A DNA stretch of 64,000 nucleotides, taken from contig QEOQ01000192.1 in assembly GCA_010279815.1 (NCBI GenBank), positions 5,914 to 69,913 of the forward strand, in the 5' to 3' direction. Below, piece after piece: positions 40,101 through 49,750 of this stretch (position 1 is its first letter; each line of letters begins with the position of its first letter). A program made the translations under genes and the position numbers. This DNA comes from Brachionus plicatilis (Eukaryota > Rotifera > Eurotatoria > Ploima > Brachionidae). Under the pieces are notes generated by a model, which worked only from the letters and a program-made list of their open reading frames with translations, had not been told where the DNA came from and made no database searches.

Positions 40101-40758
40101 CGGAGCATTTAAATGATAAACTGGAACTTTATTTCGAAAAGATCAACTCGGATTTATCAGACACCAAGACTTTGCTTCAACTAACTAACACTTCTATTCA
40201 AAGCTCAAACAATGACTTTTTGGGACTTAACAAAACTAGTGATCTAAATGCTAGAGCTATAAGCTTGGCCGGACTTACAAACGACCTGGCTGCTGGAAAT
40301 GAAGACAATTATGAAGCTATTGCTCACGCAAGTTCTAAATACATTCAGCTAGATGATAAGTTGAGCAAAGTTCAGCAAAAAGCCGAGAGCATTGTGGACA
40401 GGTCACAAAATTTACTGAACAGAATTACCAATTCGGAGCATCTTTTGGATTCATTTAAAAATTCTGATTTTTGTAAGAAAATTTTTAAATCTTTTTAAAA
40501 ATTTTGGTAAAATTTTGGTAAAATTTTGTTTAAGCTCTGGAAGAGTTGTCTTTGGAAGCAGTGGGCAGACTGGATGCTAAATTTGAAGAGATGGTCAAGC
40601 GAATTGATGCATTGGATCAGTTGGATGATCAAATAATGGCCTTGGAGCATAGATATAAAATAAATAATGATAAAATAGACACTTATAGGCGAGAGATAGT
40701 GCCACTCGAACAGAATGTAATGGATCTAGAGCGCATTTTAAAGACAATGTGTTCCTAA
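28146..40758 (+). CDS. LAMC1: Laminin subunit gamma (LAMC1-type)
   Basis: This is the gamma chain of the basement-membrane laminin trimer. Coding exons: 28167-28993, 29049-29227, 31804-32218, 32268-32527, 34960-37205, 39776-40472, 40535-40758. They total 4848 nt and 1615 aa (human LAMC1 1609). Residues 1-20 are a signal peptide; about 20-276 the LN domain (NINLTLHLGK-like SINLTLHLGKSFDITYI, ESFAIYK, CTDEFSDI, VAFSTLEGRPNAY); then LE repeats; an L4/IV domain at about 515-690 with the join APSQYLGNQRLSY; further LE repeats to about 1040 including the nidogen-binding motif NIDENAVGN; then a coiled coil to the end. The chain ends in Met-Cys-Ser, keeping the terminal Cys used for the beta-chain disulphide but lacking the longer vertebrate tail. 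An acceptor-like TTTATTTTTATTTAG lies just upstream of 28146, so the start codon follows either a 5' UTR intron or a trans-splice site. A candidate AATAAA lies near 40940. Confidence 0.96.
29228..30865. other. Laminin intron 2, left part
   Basis: No gene is recognised. A plus-strand fragment around 29610-29710 (NWRWYSDHFRCTAVHTFTTT) hints at a FLYWCH-like zinc finger from a Mutator-type transposon. Broken protein-like pieces around 30370-30620 may belong to the same debris. No intact frame is present. Confidence 0.35.
30866..31467. mobile_element. TA-flanked fold-back MITE, copy 3 (602 bp)
   Basis: The termini CCGTAAACTCGTG and CACGAGTTTACGG are perfect inverted repeats with TA on both sides (30864-30865, 31468-31469). 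The arms keep pairing inward: TTGAGGACTCTAAGAGCAAA against an imperfect partner, 'ataccttgaatatggga' against its complement, and 'aagcccgatttttattt' against its complement. The hairpin therefore spans most of the element, with its centre near 31110. It lies in laminin intron 2. The interior differs from the 11713 and 15544 copies while the ends are shared. Confidence 0.85.
33316..33554. mobile_element. hAT-type MITE, copy 3 (8-bp target duplication)
   Basis: The termini CAGAGTTGTTTAAAAGTC and GACTTTTAAACAACTCTG are perfect inverted repeats. A perfect 8-bp direct repeat CTTAAAAA lies at 33308-33315 and 33555-33562. It is 239 bp, in laminin intron 4. Relative to copies at 9970 and 15991 the interior runs in the opposite orientation ('ttcttcttcagtattcaaaa'). 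This is the best preserved of the three pairs of ends. Confidence 0.92.
33960..34280. mobile_element. Fold-back element with CATTGTGAATTTTGGTA ends
   Basis: The left end CATTGTGAATTTTGGTA pairs with the right end TACCAAAATTCACAAG. Internal blocks pair as well, for example 'tctgtaccaacactt' near 34070 against 'ttggtggtacaaaggat' near 34155. It is non-coding, in laminin intron 4, and abuts a second fold-back at 34281. A related longer version sits at 50411-51260 in the RING-LTD gene. Confidence 0.7.
34281..34636. mobile_element. Second fold-back element, abutting the first
   Basis: GTTTTGTGAAGTAC at the left pairs with GTACTAAACTTCACAAAAC at the right. The arms continue inward through 'aagaacag'/'ctgttctt', 'ttaattctgtaaatgcaaca' and its complement, and 'atgtctgctaaatttgcaga' and its approximate complement. 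The result is a 356-bp hairpin. It begins where the first element ends, so one may have inserted at the other's edge. Confidence 0.7.
35805..35825 (+). other. Nidogen-binding motif of laminin gamma
   Basis: These seven codons read N-I-D-E-N-A-V inside an LE module. Vertebrate gamma1 has N-I-D-P-N-A-V, whose Asp, Asn and Val contact nidogen. All three are kept here; only Pro is replaced by Glu. Confidence 0.8.
37206..39636. other. Laminin intron 5: repeats, no gene
   Basis: The AT-rich intron contains a short tandem array near 37825-37940, in which 'tatttgagc.tatttaaaat' followed by 'tgttttgaatattt' recurs two to three times, and the second copy of the dispersed repeat (about 37992-38284). 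No coding frame is seen. A tRNA gene lies at its right end. Confidence 0.5.
37992..38284. repeat. Dispersed repeat, copy B
   Basis: It shares with copy A (26450-26735), in the same order and orientation: 'aaggttaatcaa', 'agactgattaacacttca', and near the end 'gatctcttgatcacaaagca' with 'atttattaatcttg'. Length is similar (about 290 bp). The interior has diverged. Confidence 0.65.
39637..39724 (-). tRNA. tRNA-Ile(UAU), intron-containing, inside laminin intron
   Basis: The 88-bp gene folds as a full cloverleaf: acceptor GCCCCAG/CTGGGGC, D-arm GCTC..GAGC, anticodon stem TCGTA/TGCGA, T-arm GAGAG-TTCGAGC-CTCTC. The loop CTTATAA puts UAU at the anticodon, reading AUA as Ile. A 14-nt intron follows position 37, as is usual for eukaryotic tRNA-Ile(UAU). 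CCA is not encoded. An oligo-T pol III terminator follows directly. It is antisense within laminin intron 5, only 51 bp from exon 6. Confidence 0.95.
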
Positions 40759-42326
40759 AAAATGGTCGTATTAATTGATTTAATTTTATGTACTGATTGA
40801 ATTTTTTTTTTTTTTACTAATTTTAAATCCGAGTTTTACGTTTAATGTTGAATTTTTTTTTTTGGATATCATCAATTTTTTTTGAACAAGTGTTTATTTT
40901 TTTCAGTGCTAGACTATTTTTAAATGTAGCTAAGTTAAAATAAAATTTTAGATTTAGAAATTTTCTTTGATTTTTTTTTCAATAAAAACAAAAACGAAAA
41001 TAAAAAAAAAATTTTTTTATTAAAATTTTGATTTTAAGTAAAACGCCTTTTTGTTAATTGAAGCTAGTGATTAAAAAATGATTCTTTAGATTTGTTTTTC
41101 TTCTAATATTTAAATTAATTACGAAAAGCATAAGTGTAATTTAATCTGAACCAAGTTGAGTAGAAATTATTATTTTTTGATAAACTGATTATTATTTCAA
41201 TTTAATATCAAATGAAAATCGAAAAATTTTCACATTTTTTTAAATATTCAAATCGAGTAGTTAGTTAATCAGTTTTCTAACAAGACCCAAATACACCTTA
41301 ATACGTATCAAACAAGTTTCATTTTTAATTAGAATTTTTGGACTTAATTGTTAATCTTTTTTTAATATTTGGAATTTAATTCATTCTAAAATTTACTTTT
41401 GATTTAAATTTTTTTTTCAAAACAAAAGTACATAGCATTTTTTCAAAGATTTAAAAAAGCTAATATTTTTTGGATTCACAAAATGGATAAATTTGGCCAA
41501 ATTATGCATGATAATTATTTTTTGCTCAAAATAAGTTTTCCTCTCCATATTTTAGCCAAATCAGGTTATATAAAGTTTTATTTTTTAATGTGCAAATTAA
41601 GTGAATTGTTGTTTGTTTAATTCTCGAGAATAAATATAAAATGCTTTTGTTTCTCCAAGAACCTTTGTGAATGTTTTTATAATTACTTTACAAAATTTTA
41701 AAATAATTTGCTATTGTGTTTTAATATTTTAATAATTCAAGAATGTTTATGAGAGAAAAATAGGTTATTTCAGTAGAATTATTTTTTTATAATATGAATC
41801 TTGAAAAGAAAAAAATTTTTTTGTTTAATTTGTATATCAAGCTAAAAACAGGCATAGTTATTTGTTCAAAGATGTTCTTTAAAAACGCAATAATTAATTT
41901 TTTTCTATTCAGAATAACAAATTGAATAATAAAATTTTAAATCTCTGCATTAACTCAAAATTACGACTACATGATTGAAACCCTAGTCGAATATTTGCCA
42001 AATTATTAAGAAAAAAAATACTTTTTGTAGAGTTTTAATAAAATTTAAAATCAAATAAATTTTTTTTTAATTATTATTCAAATATATAGGTCTCCTTCAA
42101 ATAAAAAATGACTAACTTATGAATAATTCTTTTTGCTAAATTAATCAAGTCCTTTAATTCAGTACTACCAAAGAATAAATTAATCACGGTAGATGGTTAA
42201 ATTTTTTGCTGGCGACCTAATAAACACTGAATATGTACTTTAATAAAAAATTATTACATAATAAATTGTTTGAATAGGAAAAATAAAAGTTCCAAAAATT
42301 AGATCTGAAATTTAAATAAAAAAATT
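40759..42326. other. Laminin 3' flank, gene-free
   Basis: Probable 3' UTR and poly(A) region of laminin to about 40980, then AT-rich sequence. I see no coding frame, structured RNA or clear repeat. Confidence 0.5.
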
Positions 42327-42414
42327 TGCCCCAGGAGAGGCTCGAACTCTCGACCTTCGCATCGCTTTACTGTATTTATAAGTACGACGCTCTAACCGAC
42401 TGAGCTACTGGGGC
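42327..42414 (-). tRNA. tRNA-Ile(UAU), intron-containing
   Basis: Identical over its 88 bp, intron included, to the tRNA at 39637, with the same short 3' context (AAATTTTTTT terminator). It is transcribed away from the plus-strand copy at 42889, so the two are divergent and 474 bp apart. Confidence 0.95.
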
Positions 42415-42888
42415 TCCTGACACCAAACAAGTTTATTCAACTAGACAAACAAGTTATCTGTTTTGTTTTTAATTCATCCCAAGGGGATTTGAGAACAAAT
42501 TAATTTAAGAACTTAATAAAATTTTGTGTTCAAGGCAAGTTTTATCATTTGTCTTAAACAGATTAAATTTTTAATCTGAGTGTAATCTCAAACAATTTTA
42601 TTTGGACTCTTGCTAAACACGATTTTTCGGCAAGATTAGCAAGAAAATAATTTTTTTTTTCATTTAGTCATTTTGAGCAATATTCAAGTTAAATAAAAAG
42701 AAAAAGCTTAAATGAAACAATATATTAATTCTTCTTGAATTACTTTAACAAAATAGATAAAACATAACGCTTTGAATTGAGGAGCAATACTCGAGACTGC
42801 ATCTGGCAATGAAATTCAATATTTGAAAATAACAGCTAGACTGGAGTAGAAATGTTTAATTGTGGTCTTAAGTGTCAGTTGATTAGGA

Positions 42889-42976
42889 GCCCCAGTAGCT
42901 CAGTCGGTTAGAGCGTCGTACTTATAAATACAGTAAAGCGATGCGAAGGTCGAGAGTTCGAGCCTCTCCTGGGGCA
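42889..42976 (+). tRNA. tRNA-Ile(UAU), intron-containing
   Basis: Same 88-bp sequence as the two preceding copies. The intron is 42927-42940 (AATACAGTAAAGCG), between anticodon-loop positions 37 and 38; the intron base run and the anticodon can pair partly, as in canonical pre-tRNA. It is followed by AAATTTTTT. All cloverleaf pairs are intact. Confidence 0.95.
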
Positions 42977-45825
42977 AATTTTTTCTCCCTCCAACATTTA
43001 ACTAGTGCCATTTATTTTTCTAAATACAAATACCAAAATATCATTAATCACATAATATTTGAGAATTTTTTTATCAACCCACATTCCAAAAATTTACTCA
43101 AATTTCATTTTCTCTTTCTTTTTTTTTCTTATTTTTTTTTATTTTTGTAATAATATTCATTTCGAATGAAACGATGAATAAAAAACTGAATTTTTCGCTT
43201 TGCTATGTTACCTAATGATTTCATATTTTTTTGACAAATTTTGTAATAAACGTTTTTTTTTCTTCTTAAATATCTACGAAATTTAAAAGTCAAATATTTA
43301 AAAAACGTAAATATATATATATGTGTTTGTGTGCTTTTTATTTTTATAATTTTTTTAGTGTTTATTTGTAGATTATTTTCGAGCCACATAGTAGGCCGAG
43401 AATTAATCACAAACTAGCTATAATGTGTGTGTATATGCGCTCTTGGATTAGATTCTTAGGCCGAATGGGAAGCCTTAAATTTGATAACTCTTAATCTAAA
43501 TTAACGCTCACAGTTATTCGATAACTTAAGGCCAAAGTTTGCTCAATACGAGCTCAATCAGATTGCATAAGAGAACAATAGCAATTATTTAATCTATTGA
43601 ATAGGAGCTTGAAAAAGCTCGTGTGGCCATGGCAAGTTTCGGTTGAGCTAGTTGATGATGGCTAGCAGATGGCTTGTGCAATTTAGTCCTAAATAGGTTA
43701 ATGAGACGCGGGCTAAATGCTATGATTAGAGAGAAGCCTATTGATGACGGTCTGGCCAGATAAAATCTCGTTTGATGAGCGATCTGGTTACGAAAAGGCT
43801 TAGGCAATGAGAGATTCAAGAATTAGATTGTGTACTTTGTACATTCTAGGTCTTCGGTAACAAACAATTTATTTTTGTCAACGTAAAAATCTCGTTCTCA
43901 ATTATGTAATAGGAAAATACTTGCTACCAAGATAAATCTAATATTGGCCATTTAGAAAACACATTTATAAATGCTAATCTCTAGCTTAGAAAACACTACA
44001 CTCTAAGCTGCCTCTTTCATTTTATCTTATCAATTCAATTTTTTTCGCTTTTAGAGCAATTTAAATTTGGCTTCCTTTACGTGTACGGTCATTAGAGCCC
44101 AACCAAATAAAACTGATGCTAATAACCGTCTCTTTATGAGACAGATGAATGACGTCTATTTGTTGCCAATTTACGTAGGATTTTTGTTGTTGACCTAAAC
44201 TAATTCCCCCACACTTGGCTTAAATGTGTGCAGACAAATACGTTGTCGTATCAACCGTTCTTTTTGCTGTAACAAACACACTGTAAACTTTTTTAAACAA
44301 AACTTTTTTTGTTGACACAAATTACATTTAAATTTTGTTTAAACAAACAACGACATAAATTTTTTTCATTTAATTGTAAGCTAAATCAAATATCTAATAG
44401 AGGTAAGCAATTTTGGTATTTTAACATTTGGCTTTTTTGCTAGATGAGTTTTTAAATGTAATTACAATTAGAAAACAAAAATTTAAAATATCTAATTTGT
44501 AATTGAGTCTAGGCTATTTAGATTTTTTTTCTCAATTTTGAAAGCTTATGCTTACTTTTTTTTTAATTTTTTTTTTGATAGTTTATTTAATAAATTTTTT
44601 TTGAATGGCTTTGAGTAATTAAACTCCTTTCACCATTGTTAGAAGAATTTTTGAATAGTGTTAGAGTTTAAATAATTTCAGAAAGAACAAATTACAAATA
44701 CATTTTAGAAAAGTTACAAGCTTTGAACTATCCACTGCTGCAAATAAATTTAAGTCTGATCTTTGATTTATATCACGATTTGCCAAACTTGTAAAAAAGT
44801 GTGAGATTTAGCATCAATAAAAATACATGTCTGTAAATTAATTTTAAACTAATTTTTGGCACGATTTTGTATTGATGCTTTTTGAATAGATTTTAATTTA
44901 GAAATTTTTTTTTATCATGTTATGATTAATTCATCAATTAGACAATTTTTTTTTTAATCACGTCAATCATGATCAAAAGCTAAGATACTAAGATACACTG
45001 TGAATTTTATGAAAAATAATGACCATTCTATTTCAAACTTTTAAAGTTTATTTTAAAAATGAGTACTTTTTAAAAAGTGCCCAGACTGAACTTCTAGAAA
45101 TCAGACTTGCAGCGAACAAACACTATCTTTTTCGAAACACATACTTTTTACCACATATTTTCTTAATAACATTTTGAATTACTAAGGCAAGTAAAATAGT
45201 AATTCGAAGTTTATTTATAACTATTTTTACCTAAAATTTTTAATAAACAGCAACATTCTTGAGTATTAAAATAAACAAATAATTAAATAACTGTGGCACT
45301 AGTAACATTACTTTATATTAAATCTATACCACCAACGCATTATTAAGCTATTGGATGTCGATCACTACATTAAATAGCTATTTATCAATTTTTGCCTTGG
45401 AATCATTCACTCTCATTGCTATCACTACTTCTCTCGACATTTATCTTCAACTTCGTGAGATATAGAAAAATTTTTAAAAAAATTTTTTTATAGATTATTT
45501 TTTTATTTTAAAAGAGATGTAAAATACTAATAATTTAGAGCTTAAATAATTTAATAGCGTAGCGCTATTAAATAAAATTAAAAGAAGATTTTCTCTTCTA
45601 AGTCTTTACTCATAAAAACTATAACTAAATAACAATATATATATATAGAAAAGAGAGAGAGGGTCTGGGGTACAGGGGGTAGTCCAATACAAAAAAAAAA
45701 AACAAATTATTTTGCAGGTTTAAATATAAAATTAATAAGAAATTAGAAAACAAATTGAAGTTTAAGCAATGTTAAATGGGGTCTTCCCGGTTGTTTTATT
45801 AAATTTTGACTAAAATTTTTCGCTA
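42977..45825. other. Gene-free stretch with less AT-rich region
   Basis: No gene is recognised. From about 43380 to 44280 the sequence is noticeably less AT-rich and free of poly-A/T runs, without a splice-supported reading frame; this could be a regulatory block. Short simple repeats occur: (AT)n then (GT)n near 43311-43335, and (AT)n followed by (GA)n near 45638-45662. Confidence 0.45.
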
Positions 45826-46600
45826 TTATTCAATTTTAGTAGTAGTAGTAATAGTAATATCTTGTAGTATAGTATGTATGTAGTACACGTATCTTAACAA
45901 GTTGTTATCAAGCCTCGTAACTGCGTACATATTTGTTTTTGTAAGGCAGATTGTTTCCATACCATACATTAGGACTGGCAGAATATACGTCTTGTACAAA
46001 TGTCCCTTTAGAAATGGACAAGTGTTTTCTGTAAGGATTTCTAAGTTCTTAAGTCGAGCCAATGCACCAAGAGAAGCCCTTTTTCCTGCTTCTAAATGAT
46101 TTTGATCGCTATTTTGCTCATTAAACTCAACTTCAAGATACTTCATGCTTGTAACTCTGCGTATTTTAAAGCTATTTATTGTTTACTCATTAATAGCATT
46201 ATCAATGATAAACTGTTCCATAATTTTACACAGTGATTTGTTAAGTAATTATATCTCAATGAGCCTCTGCGATTTGTTTCTCGGTCTTTTGTCATGTGGT
46301 CTTTGTAGGTTTATTGCCCTACAAGCGAAATTGATACCATTTGTCAACAACACTATTTCAAAAACATTTAAAATTTTAAATATTTGAATTAAGTCCTGGA
46401 TTAAACGACGATTTTCAAGACTCATAAGATTTAAGTATTTCAATCTGTCTTCATAAGGCTTAATTCTAGTAGAATCAATCAGTTTTATCGCTCTTCTTTG
46501 TACTTTTTCAAGAATTTTAATGTCTGCTTTTAGATACGGACTCCAGGTTCCTACTCCCAGACAAGGTCTCTGAAGTGATGCATGGAAAAGTCTTGGGGTT
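45826..46600 (-). pseudogene. Two non-LTR retrotransposon C-terminal fragments
   Basis: Read on the minus strand, 46600-46250 gives a post-RT segment with VGTWSPYLKADIKILEKVQR and RLKYLNLMSLENRRLIQDL. This is the conserved region after the reverse transcriptase in CR1/LOA-like elements. Then 46146-45829 gives KYLEVEFNEQ, LYKTYILPVLMYGMETI and a LDNNLLRYV block, the equivalent region of a different element. The two are alternatives of the same position, so they come from separate insertions placed in series. Neither has a preceding RT domain; both look 5'-truncated and dead. Confidence 0.8.
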
Positions 46601-48839
46601 TATTAAATAAATAAAATGTTTCCGTACAACTATTTTTTTAAATAAAAATTTTTTACGTCCAAATAATTAAATTACTAATTAAATATTATGAAAAAAAGGT
46701 ATTTTAATTATTTGTGTTTCCAAGCCTTATGAGTTATTATTCCTCTTTCATCATTCATAAATTGACCACCCAATTCACATGCAAATGAATTTTTTTGTTG
46801 CTGAGTATCATTTTTATTATTGTATCAGAGCATCGGAATTTTGGGGGCAAATTGTAAATAATTTTGCATTTTCATATTTTTTTTATTTTCTAATATTTTA
46901 TGTGAATTTGAAAAAATTTACTTTGCAATCGCAAATAAAAATAAAAATTTTCACAAAAAATATTAGAAGATATAAAAATTTTAAAATGTAAAATTATTTA
47001 CATTTTGCCATTTTGAGATTGTTCCAGTGATTTTACTTTGCATTAAATCTCTTTTTTTATGACGTCGCTAGACAAGGATTGAAATTTTTTAGTCAACTCC
47101 TCGATCTTATCTCATTGATCTTATATCCTTTGGGATTAAAAGAGAGCGGTGACTTAAAAAAACATCACCATGGTCCTAATGATAAAACTTGGTTTTTAAA
47201 TATACATGTCAATATATTTTGCAAAGAAAAAATACAATTAGTATAAATAAAATTAAAATATATAAAGTACCACTAAAGTTGGAATGTTTTTCTTTGTTTG
47301 AGCGGAATATCATTAAATGTTAAGAGCGACTTAAACAAGCTGAAAAACTTAAATTAAGTGGTGTGGTGACATTTTTTTTGTCTTTCAATTGCGATATGCC
47401 CAATTTTTCAAATTAAGTGATGCTTTTCAAGAGGAATTTTTTTGATTGAAAATAAACCCCTAACTTATCTGATACTAAAATGGAACTATTTATTTAATAT
47501 TAAAAAAAAAATCGACAACCTGTGTAGACGCTTGGCATTTTTGTATCGAGCGTCTATGGTTAATCTGGCATTAATAGAAACAAATCAATGTTTATTTTGA
47601 TGCATATGGATCCTATTAAAAAATGAGTATTTATTTTGATACAAAGCTCATTTATCAATTTACCTGTTTACCAATCTAAAATAAATCAAAATTCGAGCAT
47701 TTCTCTTTTTTCTATTTTTACTTTAGCTCATTTAATGCTTGACTTGTTTGTTTAAAGCCCCCCTAGTTGGTTGTGTGTGTTGATAATTAATTATTGATGT
47801 AACATTGTTAAGACTCCAAATAGGGAATCTTCAATTGACAGCCTTTACAAAAGCATTTCAAAAATCGCTTTTAACCAAAGACACATTGTGGCAAAATTTG
47901 CGAGCAAAATTTCTCAAATTTTTCTCTATTCTCCAAAAGTGTTGCTCAAAATCAGACAAAATTGTCGCCGAACAGACATCCAATCATCAAGTTTAACAGA
48001 TAAGAACTATTACGCAACCAAGCCTCATTTCATCAAAATTAATCATGTGCTCAATCAATAGATTGCAAACAATGGTTCATCGAATCAGCCTCAATTTTCA
48101 AGTGAATTTATTTCTAATCAAAGACCCCTATTCAAATAAATTTATGTGCAAATTAGAATTTTTGTAATCAATAATTTTAATATGAGTTGTTTTTTTTTTG
48201 TCGATATTAAATATCGATTTTGTTCGAAATAGCAAAAAAGAGAAAAGCTAAAATTGAATATTGTAAAGAAAGAGAGAGAGTAGGTTTTAAATCTAGTCGA
48301 TTTCGGAAGCGATCACCGGACTTTTAGTGTTGTAATCTGACACAGGTTACCTTGAGGCAAAGTATCTATAGAAACTTTTACAAGTGTCGAAATACTAAGG
48401 GCTCTTTTTGTATTAGCAAATAGTGAATAGAAAATATTGTATCTATGGCAACTATTGGCATCTACCAGGTCTATTGAACAACCAGCTAGAAATTGATAGC
48501 TATTGTCCCAATTAGATGAATGCTCTCTTGCGGTGTTTATTTTTCTTTGACCTCTAGATGTTAGCTAAAACGGCTTAGAATTGAGAAAACTTGACCGCTT
48601 TATCGGTCGCGATTTATACTAGAGCAATTAAGCTCTTGAATTTTAAGTAATCTCAATGGTCATTAAAATTCATTGCATGACTTAAATCATTAATTAAACT
48701 TGTATTAAATTCAGCTCAATTCTCTCAAGTAATTTAGATTGCGTAAACGCTCCCTGAGGACAAAAAAATTGTCGCATCTCTCCATCCCGCTGTGTGCACA
48801 TGAACGAGCAGAATGAATTTTGACAAGCTGAGCAGTAGG
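46601..48839. other. Gene-free stretch upstream of fourth tRNA
   Basis: No gene is recognised. About 47560-48840 is less AT-rich than average and lacks long homopolymers, again without a coding frame. A (GA)n tract lies near 48271-48282. Confidence 0.45.
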
Positions 48840-48927
48840 GCCCGAGTAGCTCAGTCGGTTAGAGCGTCGTACTTATAATTACAGTGGAGCGATGCGAAGG
48901 TCGAGAGTTCGAGCCTCTCCTGGGGCA
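48840..48927 (+). tRNA. tRNA-Ile(UAU) variant with acceptor mismatch
   Basis: Same gene type as the other three, 88 bp with a 14-nt intron and the UAU anticodon, followed by a long T run. The 5' acceptor strand reads GCCCGAG, placing a G opposite G at the fifth pair where the others have C-G. The intron also differs at three positions (ATTACAGTGGAGCG). The body is otherwise intact. It may be a pseudogene, or may depend on tolerance of one mismatch. Confidence 0.88.
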
Positions 48928-49750
48928 ATTTTTTTTTTTTTTTTTTTAAATTTTAAATTTCAATTTTTTTTTAATTTTTGTTTCAAACAATTTTTTTGTT
49001 GTTGTCCAAGTTTCTGAGCCAGTTTAGAGGATACCGGTTTGTTTGCTCCTTAAGCCACTTGTCTGCAAAACAATAAAGCAAAAAGCTAGCCATAAATACA
49101 AAAGCCAAATTCTAGCAAACTAAATTTTAGTCATTTTAGTGAAAATCAAACAAAAATTATTTAACAATTTTCTTTTTTTTTATTAATTTAGGGTCTTTTT
49201 CAAAAAACAAAACAAAAAAAAACAACAAAAAAAAATGGTCATTTTGAACATTTTTTAATCTGCTCTTTAATTTTGTCTAGTTATAATTAGTTTTCATTTA
49301 AAAAACGATTTAATTTATCGTTTAGTATTGATGCACGTATCTAATTCCACATTGTTTTTCATTGTTCATTTCGCTTTGTGTCACTAGTTTTATCTCGGTC
49401 AAAGCTAAGCCACTAATTCTATGTTCGACAAATATTCTCACTCTCAAAAAATAATAAGTTACGACAAAAATATGGGCTCACGGCGGCCGCCGCTTGCTAG
49501 CATAGTTTTTTATTTTTTTTTTTTTTGCTTCAATGAATATCCAGAATGGCGTATAATTAAATTAAAAAAAGATCAATCAATCTAATTACTTAAACACTTC
49601 TTCAGTTTGATCAATTTAATTAATTTATTATTTAGATTATAAATTACACATAAAAACTATAATTGTTTTTAGACGAAAAAAATTAAAAAAAAAAAAATAA
49701 ATAAAATTTTTTTCAATATCCTAAAATTGGATAACATTAAAGAGTATAAA
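48928..49750. other. Upstream region of the RING-LTD gene
   Basis: This holds the presumed promoter and 5' UTR of the following gene. It includes a GC-rich patch (CACGGCGGCCGCCGCTTG, about 49479-49496), which stands out in this genome, and several poly-T/A runs. No X-box or TATA element stands out to me. Confidence 0.4.

Noticed and set aside
42941..43150. Open frame beginning in the tRNA at 42889
   Set aside because: Its first codons are the tRNA 3' half; the rest is low-complexity AT-rich translation.
43589..43819. Open frame of 76 codons on the minus strand
   Set aside because: Lies in a less AT-rich block where chance frames are longer; no homology or splice support.
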